A program made the translations under genes and the position numbers. A stretch of DNA of 64,000 bases from an uncultured Bacteroidia bacterium (GTDB lineage: Bacteria; Bacteroidota; Bacteroidia; Bacteroidales; UBA932): the NCBI GenBank assembly GCA_902794005.1, contig CADBFO010000003.1, positions 1-64,000 on the forward strand, written 5' to 3'. The notes under the pieces were generated by a model. That model searched no databases. It saw only the letters and a program-made list of their open reading frames with translations, and was not told where the DNA came from. Of this stretch, positions 1 to 8,052 are shown piece after piece. Numbering within the stretch: position 1 is the stretch's first letter; every line of letters starts with the position of its first letter.

Positions 1-43
1 ACATGATGCCGGCGAGCAATCCGAACAGTTTTTTGGAGATCAT
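1..43 (-). CDS. SusC-like outer-membrane transporter, N-terminal fragment (runs off left edge)
   Basis: Only the first 14 codons are in the window. Read on the minus strand from the ATG at 43 they give MISKKLFGLLAGIM, identical to the first 14 residues of the SusC that starts at 1383. The single base difference (position 35) is a synonymous third-position change in a Ser codon. The gene is therefore inferred to be a second SusC transporting glycans through the outer membrane, lying divergent to the first with the recombinase between them. A -7-like box at 159-166 points towards it, so in this orientation it is the copy likely to be transcribed. How far the identity continues beyond the edge cannot be seen; if it stopped soon after, this could be a start-only remnant. 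Confidence 0.6.
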   Translation of the reverse strand, partial: MISKKLFGLLAGIM

Positions 44-74
44 AATGTAAATGGTTATTGGATATGTGTTTGGT
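1..74. repeat. Inverted repeat, left arm (susC leader and start codons)
   Basis: Bases 1-74 are the reverse complement of 1352-1425 with one mismatch in 74 (position 35). The arm covers the susC 5' untranslated region and the first 14 codons, and reaches the window edge, so it may be longer. It flanks the recombinase gene together with the right arm. Confidence 0.95.
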
Positions 75-88
75 ATAGTTTAAATTTG
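57..88 (+). promoter_or_regulatory. Candidate inward-facing promoter in left flank
   Basis: ATTG at 57-60, a 20-bp spacer, then TAAATTTG at 81-88. This matches the Bacteroidota pattern TTTG, 19-21 bp, TAnnTTTG except for one base in the -33 box. It points right, into the invertible segment. In the present orientation it reads antisense to the recombinase gene; after inversion it would read into it. Inferred from sequence pattern only. Confidence 0.4.
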
Positions 89-95
89 CCATTAA

Positions 96-109
96 TTAGT
101 TCTCGGGAA
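96..109. other. Recombination core site, left (inverted copy)
   Basis: TTAGTTCTCGGGAA, the exact reverse complement of 1313-1326. The 7-bp centre (102-108) lies between imperfect half-sites. The bases just inside it differ from those just inside the right site, as expected when only a short core is exchanged. Inferred to be one of two crossover sites for the adjacent tyrosine recombinase. Confidence 0.65.
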
Positions 110-158
110 AAAGAATAACTTCTTAAAATGATTTAAAAAGCAGACACTTCCTCCAACG

Positions 159-190
159 CAAATTTAAGAAACCGAGCCCTTTTTATAGGG
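159..190 (-). promoter_or_regulatory. Candidate outward promoter inside the invertible segment
   Basis: On the minus strand TAAATTTG (159-166) is a perfect match to the Bacteroidota -7 box TAnnTTTG and points left across the recombination core to the start of the left susC. I find no good TTTG at the expected -33 distance (about 187-190), so an activator may be needed. A 10-bp perfect palindrome TTTGCGCAAA (217-226) lies about 27 bp further upstream. After inversion this promoter would face the susC at 1383. Confidence 0.45.
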
Positions 191-216
191 ATAAATTGCG
201 ACTTATTGGGGCTCAA

Positions 217-226
217 TTTGCGCAAA
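217..226. promoter_or_regulatory. Palindrome TTTGCGCAAA, candidate operator
   Basis: A perfect 10-bp palindrome just after the recombinase stop codon and upstream of the outward promoter. TTTGCGC also occurs twice, 9 bp apart, upstream of the regulator promoter at 8121-8136. A shared regulator site is a guess from position and sequence only. Confidence 0.3.
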
Positions 227-236
227 GTGCTAATAA

Positions 237-1289
237 TTATTTTTTTAGCGCTTTACTAATTAAAGTAATTGCCTCCTGCTTTTTCTGGTCCACTACTTTT
301 GCATAAATCTGTGTTGTCTCTACGCTGGTGTGTCCCAGTAACTTGCTGGTCGTATAAATATCCGCCCCTTCCGTAATCAGGAGGGTGGCAAAAGTATGTC
401 TGGCGGTATGGAAAGATATATTTTTATACAAGCCTGCCGCTTTGGCCCATCTCTTGAGGTCCCGGTTCACGGCACTGGCAGACGGCAAGGAAAAAACCGG
501 GGCATCGGCCCTCCCTTCCGGTGACGGGAGAAGAAGACGAGCTTCACCGGCAATGGGATTGGATATCCATTCTCCGGTTTTTATCATCTTTTTGATGATG
601 AACCAGTTATCTCCATCCTGACGGAGATTTCTCCACGTGAGGGAGCAGATGTCGCTCCATCGGAGACCGGTGAGACAACTGAACAGAAAAGCCTTTCGGA
701 CATCTTCCGGTGCGCGGGAGCACCGAATCATTTTCTGGAGTTCTTCCCGCGTGAGATAGGGCCGGTCGGTCGGGATGGCATGGGGGCGCTCATTGCGATC
801 CATTTCTTTGACGGGATTCGTGGAGATAAGTCCTTCCCGCTGCGCTCTCCGGAAAACCGCAGAAAACAGCGTAAACAATTTCTTCCGGGTATTGGCCGAC
901 AGAAGCCGTGGCGGCTTGTCCGGCCTGATCCGATTATTATGCGCCTGGTTTAGGTAAGAGACAAAACGCAGGCAGAAATCGCGGTCCACATCGGCCAATA
1001 GAATGGACGCTGCGTTTTCCTCTCCCAGAAAGACGATTAAATGCTTTCTCAACGTCTCCAGGCCCTGGGCCACACCTGTCCCATGCCCACCAGCCTGCGC
1101 AGCCAAGGCCGATAAAGACTTGGTCTTTTGTATCCAGTCCAGCAGATGGACCGGAGGAAGTGGTTTGTCCTGCGCAGTGGAAAAATCAATTTCCACTGTC
1201 TCCCGCCGGATATTCTCGCCCGTGTGAATGTCTAGTTTCAATATTAAAGTCCGGGCGCCATTTTGGGGATTAATAATGACCTTTTTCAT
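237..1289 (-). CDS. Tyrosine recombinase (site-specific DNA invertase)
   Basis: A 350-residue protein with an N-terminal arm-type segment, a SAM-like core-binding domain (about 75-170) and a C-terminal catalytic domain. The active-site set is visible: Arg210 in LTGLRWSD, His294 and Arg297 in FHTARHTF, His320 in KLLGH, and the Tyr329 nucleophile in TQIYAK. Length and layout match Bacteroidota tyrosine integrases. The gene sits between inverted core sites (96-109, 1313-1326) and between divergent susC starts. That arrangement fits enzymes known to invert susC/susD promoters in Bacteroides fragilis, rather than a phage or conjugative-element integrase; no other mobile-element genes are near. The ATG at 1289 begins MKKVIINPQN and no better upstream start exists. 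A candidate promoter lies in the right flank at 1338-1369. Confidence 0.9.
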   Translation of the reverse strand: MKKVIINPQNGARTLILKLDIHTGENIRRETVEIDFSTAQDKPLPPVHLLDWIQKTKSLSALAAQAGGHGTGVAQGLETLRKHLIVFLGEENAASILLADVDRDFCLRFVSYLNQAHNNRIRPDKPPRLLSANTRKKLFTLFSAVFRRAQREGLISTNPVKEMDRNERPHAIPTDRPYLTREELQKMIRCSRAPEDVRKAFLFSCLTGLRWSDICSLTWRNLRQDGDNWFIIKKMIKTGEWISNPIAGEARLLLPSPEGRADAPVFSLPSASAVNRDLKRWAKAAGLYKNISFHTARHTFATLLITEGADIYTTSKLLGHTSVETTQIYAKVVDQKKQEAITLISKALKK

Positions 1290-1301
1290 CGTTTTTCATT
1301 T

Positions 1302-1332
1302 AGGTTATTAGTTTCCCGAGAACTAATAACCT
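1302..1332. other. Recombination site, right (palindromic arms around 7-bp core)
   Basis: Two perfect 12-bp inverted arms (AGGTTATTAGTT at 1302-1313 and its complement at 1321-1332) surround the 7-bp core TCCCGAG at 1314-1320. This is the classic tyrosine-recombinase site layout. Bases 1313-1326 repeat exactly, inverted, at 96-109. Exchange between the cores would invert about 1.2 kb containing the recombinase gene and the outward promoter. Confidence 0.7.
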
Positions 1333-1337
1333 GCTTG

Positions 1338-1369
1338 CTAAGATACACTAAACCAAACACATATCCAAT
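1338..1369 (-). promoter_or_regulatory. Candidate recombinase promoter in right flank
   Basis: On the minus strand ATTG (1366-1369), a 20-bp spacer, then TATCTTAG (1338-1345), one base off TAnnTTTG. It would read left through the right core site into the recombinase gene. The equivalent place in the left flank has a perfect -7 box, so the two orientations may express the recombinase differently. Pattern-based only. Confidence 0.35.
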
Positions 1370-1425
1370 AACCATTTACATTATGATCTCAAAAAAACTG
1401 TTCGGATTGCTCGCCGGCATCATGT
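1352..1425. repeat. Inverted repeat, right arm (susC leader and start codons)
   Basis: The reverse complement of 1-74 with one mismatch. It contains the untranslated leader (1352-1382) and codons 1-14 of the susC at 1383. Between this arm and the core site lie about 25 bp that differ between the two sides. Confidence 0.95.
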
Positions 1426-4400
1426 GCCTGGCGGCAACGTTCGGTGCATCTGCACAGAACTTGACAGTGCGTGGAACGGTATCGGACAACATGGGCCCCA
1501 TCGCGGGCGCCGTGATTTTGTCCGGTAACGCCAACGCAGTTACGGATTTGGGTGGTGCCTATACCATCACGGTCCCGTCCAATGCAGTCCTTGAGGTTTC
1601 CTGCCTGGGCTATGTTACCCAGCAGGTGCCCGTGAACGGACGTGCAAACATCAACATTATCCTCGAGGAAGATGCCGAGGTGCTTCAGGAAGCCGTAGCC
1701 CTGGGTTACGGTGCCCAGACCAAGAAGAAGGACCTGTCCGCTTCCGTGGGTGTAATCAACAATGCGGAACAGTTGGCATCCCGCCCGGTCACTTCCACCA
1801 CCGGCATGCTCCAGGGCCAGATTCCGGGTGTTGTCGTTTCCTATAGCAACGGTTCCCCGACCAGCGGCCCCAGCATCCTTATCCGTGGTCAAGGTTCCCG
1901 TAACGGCGACTCTGTTCTGTGGGTGGTCGATGGTGTGCCTGGCGGTCCCATCACTTCCATGAACGATGTGGAGAGCATCGTCGTCCTGAAGGACGCCGCC
2001 TCCGCCGCCGTGTACGGTGCCACTTCCGGTGCCGGCGGTGTTATCATCGTCACCACAAAGAAGGCCAAGAAGGGCATTCATGTAGAGTATGACCTCCTCA
2101 CCGGTATCCGTCACGCCGGCAACCTGCCGGAGCCGCTGACGGCCCAGGAAGAAATCGAGGTGAAGAAACTCTCCTATGCCAACGCCGGCCTTACCCTTCC
2201 TGCCGGTTGGGATCCGGCTGTGAACCCCTGGATTGCCACCCAGCGCACCAACTGGATGGATGAGATCTATCGCAATCCGCTCTATCAGCGTCACGACATC
2301 GTGCTCAATTACGGTACCGACGTGTTCAAGAGCCGTCTGAGTTTCACTTATTCCGACAACCCCGGTGTCCTTGTCGGAACGTTCAGTAAGAACTATGGTA
2401 TCCGCTTCAATGGTGAGTACCAGATGAACAAGTGGATCAAGATTACCGAAAACCTGCATTTCAATACGGGCAACAACCGCGGCACCGATACCGGTTCCGA
2501 GCACACGGGTACCATCCTGTCGGCCCTGTACATGCCGCCGTCCGCAGAGGCCTATGCTTCTTCCGGTCCTTACAAGGGAATCTTCGGCGGTTCCACTACG
2601 GAAGATCCCGAATACATCGCACAATATGGCAACTGGGCCGGTCTGCACGGTGACGTGGTGAACCCGCTGCGTTCCCTGCTGGCAGAAACCCAGTTCAACC
2701 AGCCGATGAATATCTGGACTACCACCGGTTTGGAAATTGCCAATATCGTGAAAGGCCTCAAAATCGTGGACCAGTTCACCTATAATATCAGCTCCGGTTA
2801 CACCAAGACCTTCACTCCCCGCCGTCCCGAGGTTGGTAAGCGTGAAATGACCAACCGCCTCACCGAGGCTGCTTCTACCTCCAATTCCTGGCGCAATGAG
2901 ACCACCGTCACCTACGACCGCACCTTCGGCAAGCACACCGTCGGCGCTCTCGGTGCCGTGACCTTCAACAAGCAGTGGGGGCGCGGTTTCAGCGGCCAAG
3001 CCATTGACCTGGCCATTGAAAATGAGTCCATGCAGTATTTCGCTTTCGGAAGCAGTCCCAGCGTGAGCGACTGGTACAGCGGCCCGGATGCCAACGTGGC
3101 TTTCGTTGCCCGTGGTTCCTATAGCTTCGATGACCGTTATTTCGTGACCGCATCCTGGCGCCGGGACTATGCCGGACGTCTGCCCAACTCCCACAATTAT
3201 GGCGACTTCCCGGCCGTCACCGGTGCATGGAAAATCTCCAGCGAGCCTTTCTTCCCGAAGAATGACGTTGTGACCTTTGCCAAACTCCGTGCTTCCTGGG
3301 GCCGCGTGGGTAACCTCGGCTCTATCGGCTGGAACTACAAGTCCCCGGCCCTGAGCGACCAGGGAGACCACAACGACGGCTCCATCGCCGGTCGTGAAAA
3401 CCGCCGCAAGCAGGGTACCACCTGGGCCCTTACCACCGCTCTGAACCAGGAACTTACCTGGGAAACTTCTGAAACCTTCGACGTCGGTCTGGACATCGAC
3501 CTGTTCAAGGATCGTCTGTCCATGTCCTTCGACTACTATAACAAGCGTACCTTCAACCTGATCCAGGATCAGCCGATGGGCTGGCCCACCTCTATCGGTA
3601 TCAACCCCAAGAAGGTGAACCTGGGTGAGATCAACAACAAGGGTGTCGAATTCATCGCCACCTGGAAGGACAAAATCGGCAAGGATTTCAATTACTATGT
3701 AACCGGCAATGTCGCCTACAACAAGAATACCGTGATTTCCACCGGTATTACCGATGACGAAGGCAATTCCGCTCCTTGGGTAGGAGGTGGAAACTATGGT
3801 CTTGTGACCACGGCCATCTATCGCAGTGAAGTCGGCCAGCCGCTGAATTCCTTCTACATGATTCCTTGGGAAGGCGTTTTCCAGAGCGAGGAAGATATCT
3901 ATGATCACCAGAAAGACGGCAAGCTCATCCAGCCGGGTGCCCGCCCGGGCGACCTCCGTTTCACCGATGTGAACGGTGACGGCAAGATTGACGTGAACGA
4001 CCGCGTTTACTGTGGCGATCCTGCCCCGAAGTTTACCTATGCCCTCACCATGGGCTTTGACTGGAAGGGATTGAGCTTCAGCATGATGTGGCAGGGTGTG
4101 GCCGGCAACAAGATTGCCTATATGGCCAAGCAGCTCATCCTCACGGATGCGTATGGCACCTTCTCCCGCAGCCGCGGCATCCTGAATGCCTGGAGCCCCA
4201 CCAACCGCGCCTCCAACATTCCTATCATCTCCAACAACGACCCCAACCAGAACATGGCAACCCCGTCCACCTGGTACCTGGAGGATGGTTCCTACCTGCG
4301 CCTGAAGAACGTAACCATCGGCTACGACTTCACCAAACTGTTGCAGAAGATTCCGCACTTCGCCAACCGCGGCAGTTCCTGCTCTGTTTACTTCTCTGCT

Positions 4401-4517
4401 GAGAATCCTCTTACCATCACCAAGTACTCCGGTATGGACCCGGAAGTGGGTGGTTACGACACCCTCACCTATCCTGTCTCCCAGGTGTACGCCATTGGTG
4501 TGAAAATCAACTACTAA
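1383..4517 (+). CDS. susC: SusC/RagA-family TonB-dependent outer-membrane transporter
   Basis: 1044 residues from the ATG at 1383, the start that gives a proper signal peptide (about 1-24, cleaved after ASA). A longer frame extends back to 1263 but would run through the recombination site. After the signal come a carboxypeptidase-regulatory-like domain (about 27-95: VRGTVSD..., then GAYTITVP), the SusC motif VALGYGAQTKKKDLS (about 103-117), a plug with VVDGVPGG and VLKDAASAAVYG, and a beta-barrel ending in GVKINY. It imports oligosaccharides across the outer membrane using TonB. There is no N-terminal STN signalling domain, so no ECF-sigma partner is expected. It is followed after 12 bp by SusD. 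No convincing promoter faces it in this orientation, which suggests the gene is in the off state here. Confidence 0.95.
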   Translation: MISKKLFGLLAGIMCLAATFGASAQNLTVRGTVSDNMGPIAGAVILSGNANAVTDLGGAYTITVPSNAVLEVSCLGYVTQQVPVNGRANINIILEEDAEVLQEAVALGYGAQTKKKDLSASVGVINNAEQLASRPVTSTTGMLQGQIPGVVVSYSNGSPTSGPSILIRGQGSRNGDSVLWVVDGVPGGPITSMNDVESIVVLKDAASAAVYGATSGAGGVIIVTTKKAKKGIHVEYDLLTGIRHAGNLPEPLTAQEEIEVKKLSYANAGLTLPAGWDPAVNPWIATQRTNWMDEIYRNPLYQRHDIVLNYGTDVFKSRLSFTYSDNPGVLVGTFSKNYGIRFNGEYQMNKWIKITENLHFNTGNNRGTDTGSEHTGTILSALYMPPSAEAYASSGPYKGIFGGSTTEDPEYIAQYGNWAGLHGDVVNPLRSLLAETQFNQPMNIWTTTGLEIANIVKGLKIVDQFTYNISSGYTKTFTPRRPEVGKREMTNRLTEAASTSNSWRNETTVTYDRTFGKHTVGALGAVTFNKQWGRGFSGQAIDLAIENESMQYFAFGSSPSVSDWYSGPDANVAFVARGSYSFDDRYFVTASWRRDYAGRLPNSHNYGDFPAVTGAWKISSEPFFPKNDVVTFAKLRASWGRVGNLGSIGWNYKSPALSDQGDHNDGSIAGRENRRKQGTTWALTTALNQELTWETSETFDVGLDIDLFKDRLSMSFDYYNKRTFNLIQDQPMGWPTSIGINPKKVNLGEINNKGVEFIATWKDKIGKDFNYYVTGNVAYNKNTVISTGITDDEGNSAPWVGGGNYGLVTTAIYRSEVGQPLNSFYMIPWEGVFQSEEDIYDHQKDGKLIQPGARPGDLRFTDVNGDGKIDVNDRVYCGDPAPKFTYALTMGFDWKGLSFSMMWQGVAGNKIAYMAKQLILTDAYGTFSRSRGILNAWSPTNRASNIPIISNNDPNQNMATPSTWYLEDGSYLRLKNVTIGYDFTKLLQKIPHFANRGSSCSVYFSAENPLTITKYSGMDPEVGGYDTLTYPVSQVYAIGVKINY

Positions 4518-4529
4518 TCTGACGTGAAT

Positions 4530-6227
4530 ATGAAAAAATATATCGCTATCGCCCTTGCGGCACTTTGCGCTTTCAGTTTCACTTCCTGCGAAAAATTCCT
4601 GGATTACGCTCCTCAGGGAACACCCACTGTGGACAACTATTTCCTGAACGACGACCAGGCCAATAATGCCATCGACATTGTGTACTACCGCCTCTTCGAA
4701 CGTGACGGTATGTTCTCCCGTGACATCTATTGGGAGCAGGCTTGCGCCAATGATATGGTATGGGGAAAAACCCGTGGTTTCAACCCCCTGGCCACCCTCA
4801 CTTATACCGGCAATGAAAGTCCCCTTCTGGACACTTACAACCGTATTTATTCTTATGGCCTTTCCAGAGCAAACTGGATTGTAAGGGCTTTGCTTGAGAA
4901 GCAGGAAAAGGACGGTCTTTCCGATGTCGAGAAACGTGTACTGGGAGAAGCTTATTTCCTTCGTGCCCAGTTCCATCTGCTGGTCGCTTACCGTTATGGT
5001 ACCAAGGAACTCGGTGTTCCGTTCGTGGCCTATGAAGATGTGGAAGGCGGTTACAACTACGAGATTCCCGATCAGCTTCCTTCCGTAACGGACAACTATG
5101 CCTACATCGTCTCCGACCTGGAGAAGGCCGAGGAGATTCTTCCTCGCTTCGAATCCTACGGTGCCGATGACCGCGGCCGCGCCCACAAGGCTTCCGCCGC
5201 CGCCCTGATGGCCAAGACCTATGCTTATTGGGCCATGTGGGACACTTCCAAATGGGACAAGGTCATCGACTGTGTCAATCGCCTCGAGAGCACCTATGGC
5301 CGTGACTTGGTTCCCAAGTATCCCGACCTCTTCGCCCCGGATTGGGAGAAAGGCTTCTGGAACAAGGAGTACTGCTGGGGCATCCCCGGCGAAGGTGGTC
5401 CTGACGGCGGCGGCGGTGGTGGTGTCGAAGTCACCGGTGTTATGCTGGAAGACAAGGGCTGGGGCAAGTTCAACGGCTGGGGCCAGATCAAACCCTCCTA
5501 TGACCTTTATGAAGAACTCGCCAAGGACAACTGGGACGAGGATGGTGACGGCGTCGTAGACCGCAACATCCGCCTCCGGACCACCATCCTGGAATACAAC
5601 GACGAGTTCCAGTATTTCGGAGAGACCATGCACTTTGCCTCTCCCCAGAACATTGAGGCCGGTTTCCAGTGCAATAAGTACATGCAGGCCTTTGCTCCGG
5701 CAGACTGCATCGCAAGAGGCTGGGTGCTGGATAACTCCAACTATCCTGTGACCCGCGTGATGTGGCCCATCGTCCGCTTTGCCGATGCCCTGCTGCTCCG
5801 TGCCGAGGCTTATCTGGCCAAGGGCAATGCCGCCGGTGCCACGGCCGATATCAACAGAATCCGCGTGCGCAGCCACCTGAAGCCCCTCACCGGCAATGCC
5901 ACTTGGACGGACCTCTATCACGAGCGCCGCTGCGAACTCGCCTTCGAATTTGCCGCCGACCATGCCTTCGACTGCAAGCGCTGGGCTGTTTCCGGTGATC
6001 CTGAAATCGCCAAGCTGGCCAAGGCCGAACTCAACAGCCACCCTCGCATCCGCAAGTATGAAGATCGTACAGATCCGGAATCCGCTTACGTGATTGCTCC
6101 TTACGAGGACTATATGAGCCCTGTCAAAGTTTGGGACGGCAACGAAAAGTGCCTTACTTTCCCTTATCCCACCGACGAAATTACCAAGTCCATGGGCAAA
6201 CTCCAGAACCCTCCGTCCTGGCGTTAG
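4530..6227 (+). CDS. susD: SusD/RagB-family surface glycan-binding lipoprotein
   Basis: 565 residues from the ATG at 4530; a GTG six bases upstream is in frame but less likely. A lipoprotein signal ends at SFTSC with the Cys near residue 20. The body shows the SusD pattern of a TPR-rich helical N-terminal half (VEKRVLGEAYFLRAQFHLLVAY) and a C-terminal segment with LRAEAYLAKGNAAGATADIN and YHERRCELAFEF. It forms the lid of the SusC transporter on the cell surface and captures the glycan. A glycine-rich loop, GGPDGGGGGGVEV, near 292-304 is unusual and may shape the binding face. It lies 12 bp after susC in the same unit. Confidence 0.95.
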   Translation: MKKYIAIALAALCAFSFTSCEKFLDYAPQGTPTVDNYFLNDDQANNAIDIVYYRLFERDGMFSRDIYWEQACANDMVWGKTRGFNPLATLTYTGNESPLLDTYNRIYSYGLSRANWIVRALLEKQEKDGLSDVEKRVLGEAYFLRAQFHLLVAYRYGTKELGVPFVAYEDVEGGYNYEIPDQLPSVTDNYAYIVSDLEKAEEILPRFESYGADDRGRAHKASAAALMAKTYAYWAMWDTSKWDKVIDCVNRLESTYGRDLVPKYPDLFAPDWEKGFWNKEYCWGIPGEGGPDGGGGGGVEVTGVMLEDKGWGKFNGWGQIKPSYDLYEELAKDNWDEDGDGVVDRNIRLRTTILEYNDEFQYFGETMHFASPQNIEAGFQCNKYMQAFAPADCIARGWVLDNSNYPVTRVMWPIVRFADALLLRAEAYLAKGNAAGATADINRIRVRSHLKPLTGNATWTDLYHERRCELAFEFAADHAFDCKRWAVSGDPEIAKLAKAELNSHPRIRKYEDRTDPESAYVIAPYEDYMSPVKVWDGNEKCLTFPYPTDEITKSMGKLQNPPSWR

Positions 6228-6254
6228 TTGATGACTTTAAACAGACAGTAAAAT

Positions 6255-8006
6255 ATGAAAAAGATATTTTTCGCCATTTTGAGCCTCGCGTTCCTCTTCG
6301 TCGGCTGTAATAAGAAGGAGACGGAACCGTATCAGAATCCGTACAGGGTTATCGTAGACTACCTGCCGCAGACAGTTTCCATCAAGGGACTCTCCGGCAA
6401 CGTAACGCCCGATGCCCAGTATGACTGGATTACCTACAACGGCAATGGCAGTTTCACCCTTCGCCGAAATACGACCGGCCTTATCCGCCGTGCCGAATAC
6501 ACCATTCCCGGGCAGAGCGACAAGGCTATCGTGAACCAGCGCGCCCATGGTCTGGACGGTATGGTCTCTTCCAAGCTTACCAACAAAGATGCAGACGCCC
6601 GGACAGCCATCATGACCGTGAACTTCTCTACCGAGTTTGATGATGACTATGCTTCCTGGGGCTATGTCTTCGGCCAGAGTCAGGACATGTCCGCGAACAA
6701 GGATTATCCCCAGGGCTCCTTCTCCAAAGGTGATAAGACCATTACGCTGGAAGGTGTCGATCCCGAACAGAGTTACTATTTCTGGGCCTATATGGTCTCC
6801 ACAGAGGGTGACAAGATTTATGCCCCTGTCTTCGGTATTGCCAAGCCCGTTACGATCAAGGCCGGTGAAGATGTGCAGGCCATTTATAATACCGCGCCTG
6901 AATTCGCTGAAGTGCGTGTGGAAGGCGGTGTCCTGATTGACGGACCGATCTTCCTCCGCGACAATGTGAAACTCTCCGGCGGCTGGAATTCTACCTTTGA
7001 CAAACAGGATATGAACAACCGTACCATCATCGACGGCGGCGGCAAGAGACGTGCGCTCATTTCCGGCATTACTCCCAATGGCGACCGCCCGGGCTTCAAG
7101 GATGCTTGCATCAACGGCTTCGAAATCCGCAACGGACTTGGCTCCAACGTGGTGTTCAACGGAAAACTGACCGTTGAATGGTGCTATATCCACAACGGCA
7201 CCAACTCCGACAAGGGTGGCGGCATCATGGCTACCGAGTCTGCCGGTGACGAACTGGTCCTGGCCAACAGCATCATCGCCTGGAACAAGGCAGACGCCCA
7301 TGCCGGCGGCGTGAGCGTGTCCGGTGAAGGAACCAAGGTGACGGTTGTGAACACCCTCTTCCGTGGCAATGCATCCATCGCCCAGTATGGTTATACGGCT
7401 GCCATCCACGGCCAGGCCGGTGTAAAGGCCTATGTTGCCAACTGCACCTTCGTGGACAACGTGAACTGGCGTGACGGTTCCTCGGCGACTTCTTCCCCTT
7501 GGAGCGGCATCATGTTCCGTAATGGCGGCACCCATATCGAGTTCGTGAACAACCTCGTGGCCGGTAACTGGTACTTCCTGCCCGGTGTGGCCGACAATCC
7601 GGACGCTCATCCTGATCGTTATGAGATGCCGATCAAGCCCGAGTTCATCCTGGAACAGCAGGTCCAGCAGATTGACCTGAATGTCGTGGCCGGCGATGAC
7701 CCTGCCTGGGTATGCCAGAGCAATGTCATCTGCGGTGCCGATGCCAATAACTTCATCGGCCGTGCCGGTAACGGTGCCCAGCAGAACGCCGCACAGGCCG
7801 CCTGCACCTTCGTGAAGAACAGCGACTTTAAGACGCTCTTTGTGAACTACGACGGCGGTGACTTCCATCCCGCCGGCGCAGCCCTCTCCACCGGTGAGAA
7901 TACTGCTGCTGCCAAGAGTATTCTGGGTACTTATATGACCGACCTTGACGGCAATCCGCGTGTCACGGGCGGCAAGATCAATGCCGGTTGCTATCAGGCA
8001 CAGTAG
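6255..8006 (+). CDS. Surface lipoprotein with right-handed beta-helix (putative glycan-binding protein)
   Basis: 583 residues. The lipoprotein signal MKKIFFAILSLAFLFVGC puts the Cys at 18. Residues about 25-215 look like BACON/Ig-type beta-domains (NFSTEFDDDYASWGYVFG, DPEQSYYFWAYMVS). From about 220 to the end the sequence has beta-helix rungs (VVFNGKLTVEWCYIHNGT, VTVVNTLFRGNAS, VANCTFVDNVNW) and a C-terminal GYDL-type tail (DLDGNPRVTGGKINAGCYQ). That tail and the rungs resemble choice-of-anchor Q beta-helix proteins. The position right after susCD is that of the surface glycan-binding protein. It might instead be a lyase-like or esterase-like beta-helix, but I see no catalytic signature. It is the last gene before a strong terminator. 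Confidence 0.75.
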   Translation: MKKIFFAILSLAFLFVGCNKKETEPYQNPYRVIVDYLPQTVSIKGLSGNVTPDAQYDWITYNGNGSFTLRRNTTGLIRRAEYTIPGQSDKAIVNQRAHGLDGMVSSKLTNKDADARTAIMTVNFSTEFDDDYASWGYVFGQSQDMSANKDYPQGSFSKGDKTITLEGVDPEQSYYFWAYMVSTEGDKIYAPVFGIAKPVTIKAGEDVQAIYNTAPEFAEVRVEGGVLIDGPIFLRDNVKLSGGWNSTFDKQDMNNRTIIDGGGKRRALISGITPNGDRPGFKDACINGFEIRNGLGSNVVFNGKLTVEWCYIHNGTNSDKGGGIMATESAGDELVLANSIIAWNKADAHAGGVSVSGEGTKVTVVNTLFRGNASIAQYGYTAAIHGQAGVKAYVANCTFVDNVNWRDGSSATSSPWSGIMFRNGGTHIEFVNNLVAGNWYFLPGVADNPDAHPDRYEMPIKPEFILEQQVQQIDLNVVAGDDPAWVCQSNVICGADANNFIGRAGNGAQQNAAQAACTFVKNSDFKTLFVNYDGGDFHPAGAALSTGENTAAAKSILGTYMTDLDGNPRVTGGKINAGCYQAQ

Positions 8007-8018
8007 ATTCTTCGCTTT

Positions 8019-8035
8019 GCTCTGGATGACAGAGC
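8019..8035 (+). other. Small hairpin preceding the terminator
   Basis: GCTCTG (8019-8024) and CAGAGC (8030-8035) form a 6-bp stem with a 5-base loop, without a following T-run. It may stabilise the 3' end of the susCD transcript. Confidence 0.3.
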
Positions 8036-8052
8036 GGACATCCCTTTTTATG

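Noticed and set aside
237..1289. Recombinase as mark of an integrated phage or conjugative element
   Set aside because: No transfer, phage, toxin or attachment-site genes are nearby. Paired inverted cores with susC leaders fit inversion much better.
1262..1320. A promoter facing the susC at 1383 from inside the recombinase gene
   Set aside because: A TTTG at 1262-1265 has no TAnnTTTG at the right distance; TAGTTTCC at 1309-1316 matches poorly and lacks a -33 box.
1263..1382. Longer N-terminus for SusC
   Set aside because: It would overlap the recombinase gene and the crossover site and would put 40 residues before a normal signal peptide. The left susC copy starts at the same internal ATG.
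1389..6041. A 1550-codon open frame on the minus strand opposite susC and susD
   Set aside because: It lies antisense to two clear family members, has low-complexity His/Val/Gly-rich composition without domains, and similar antisense frames run opposite most genes here. High GC and strong codon bias explain it.
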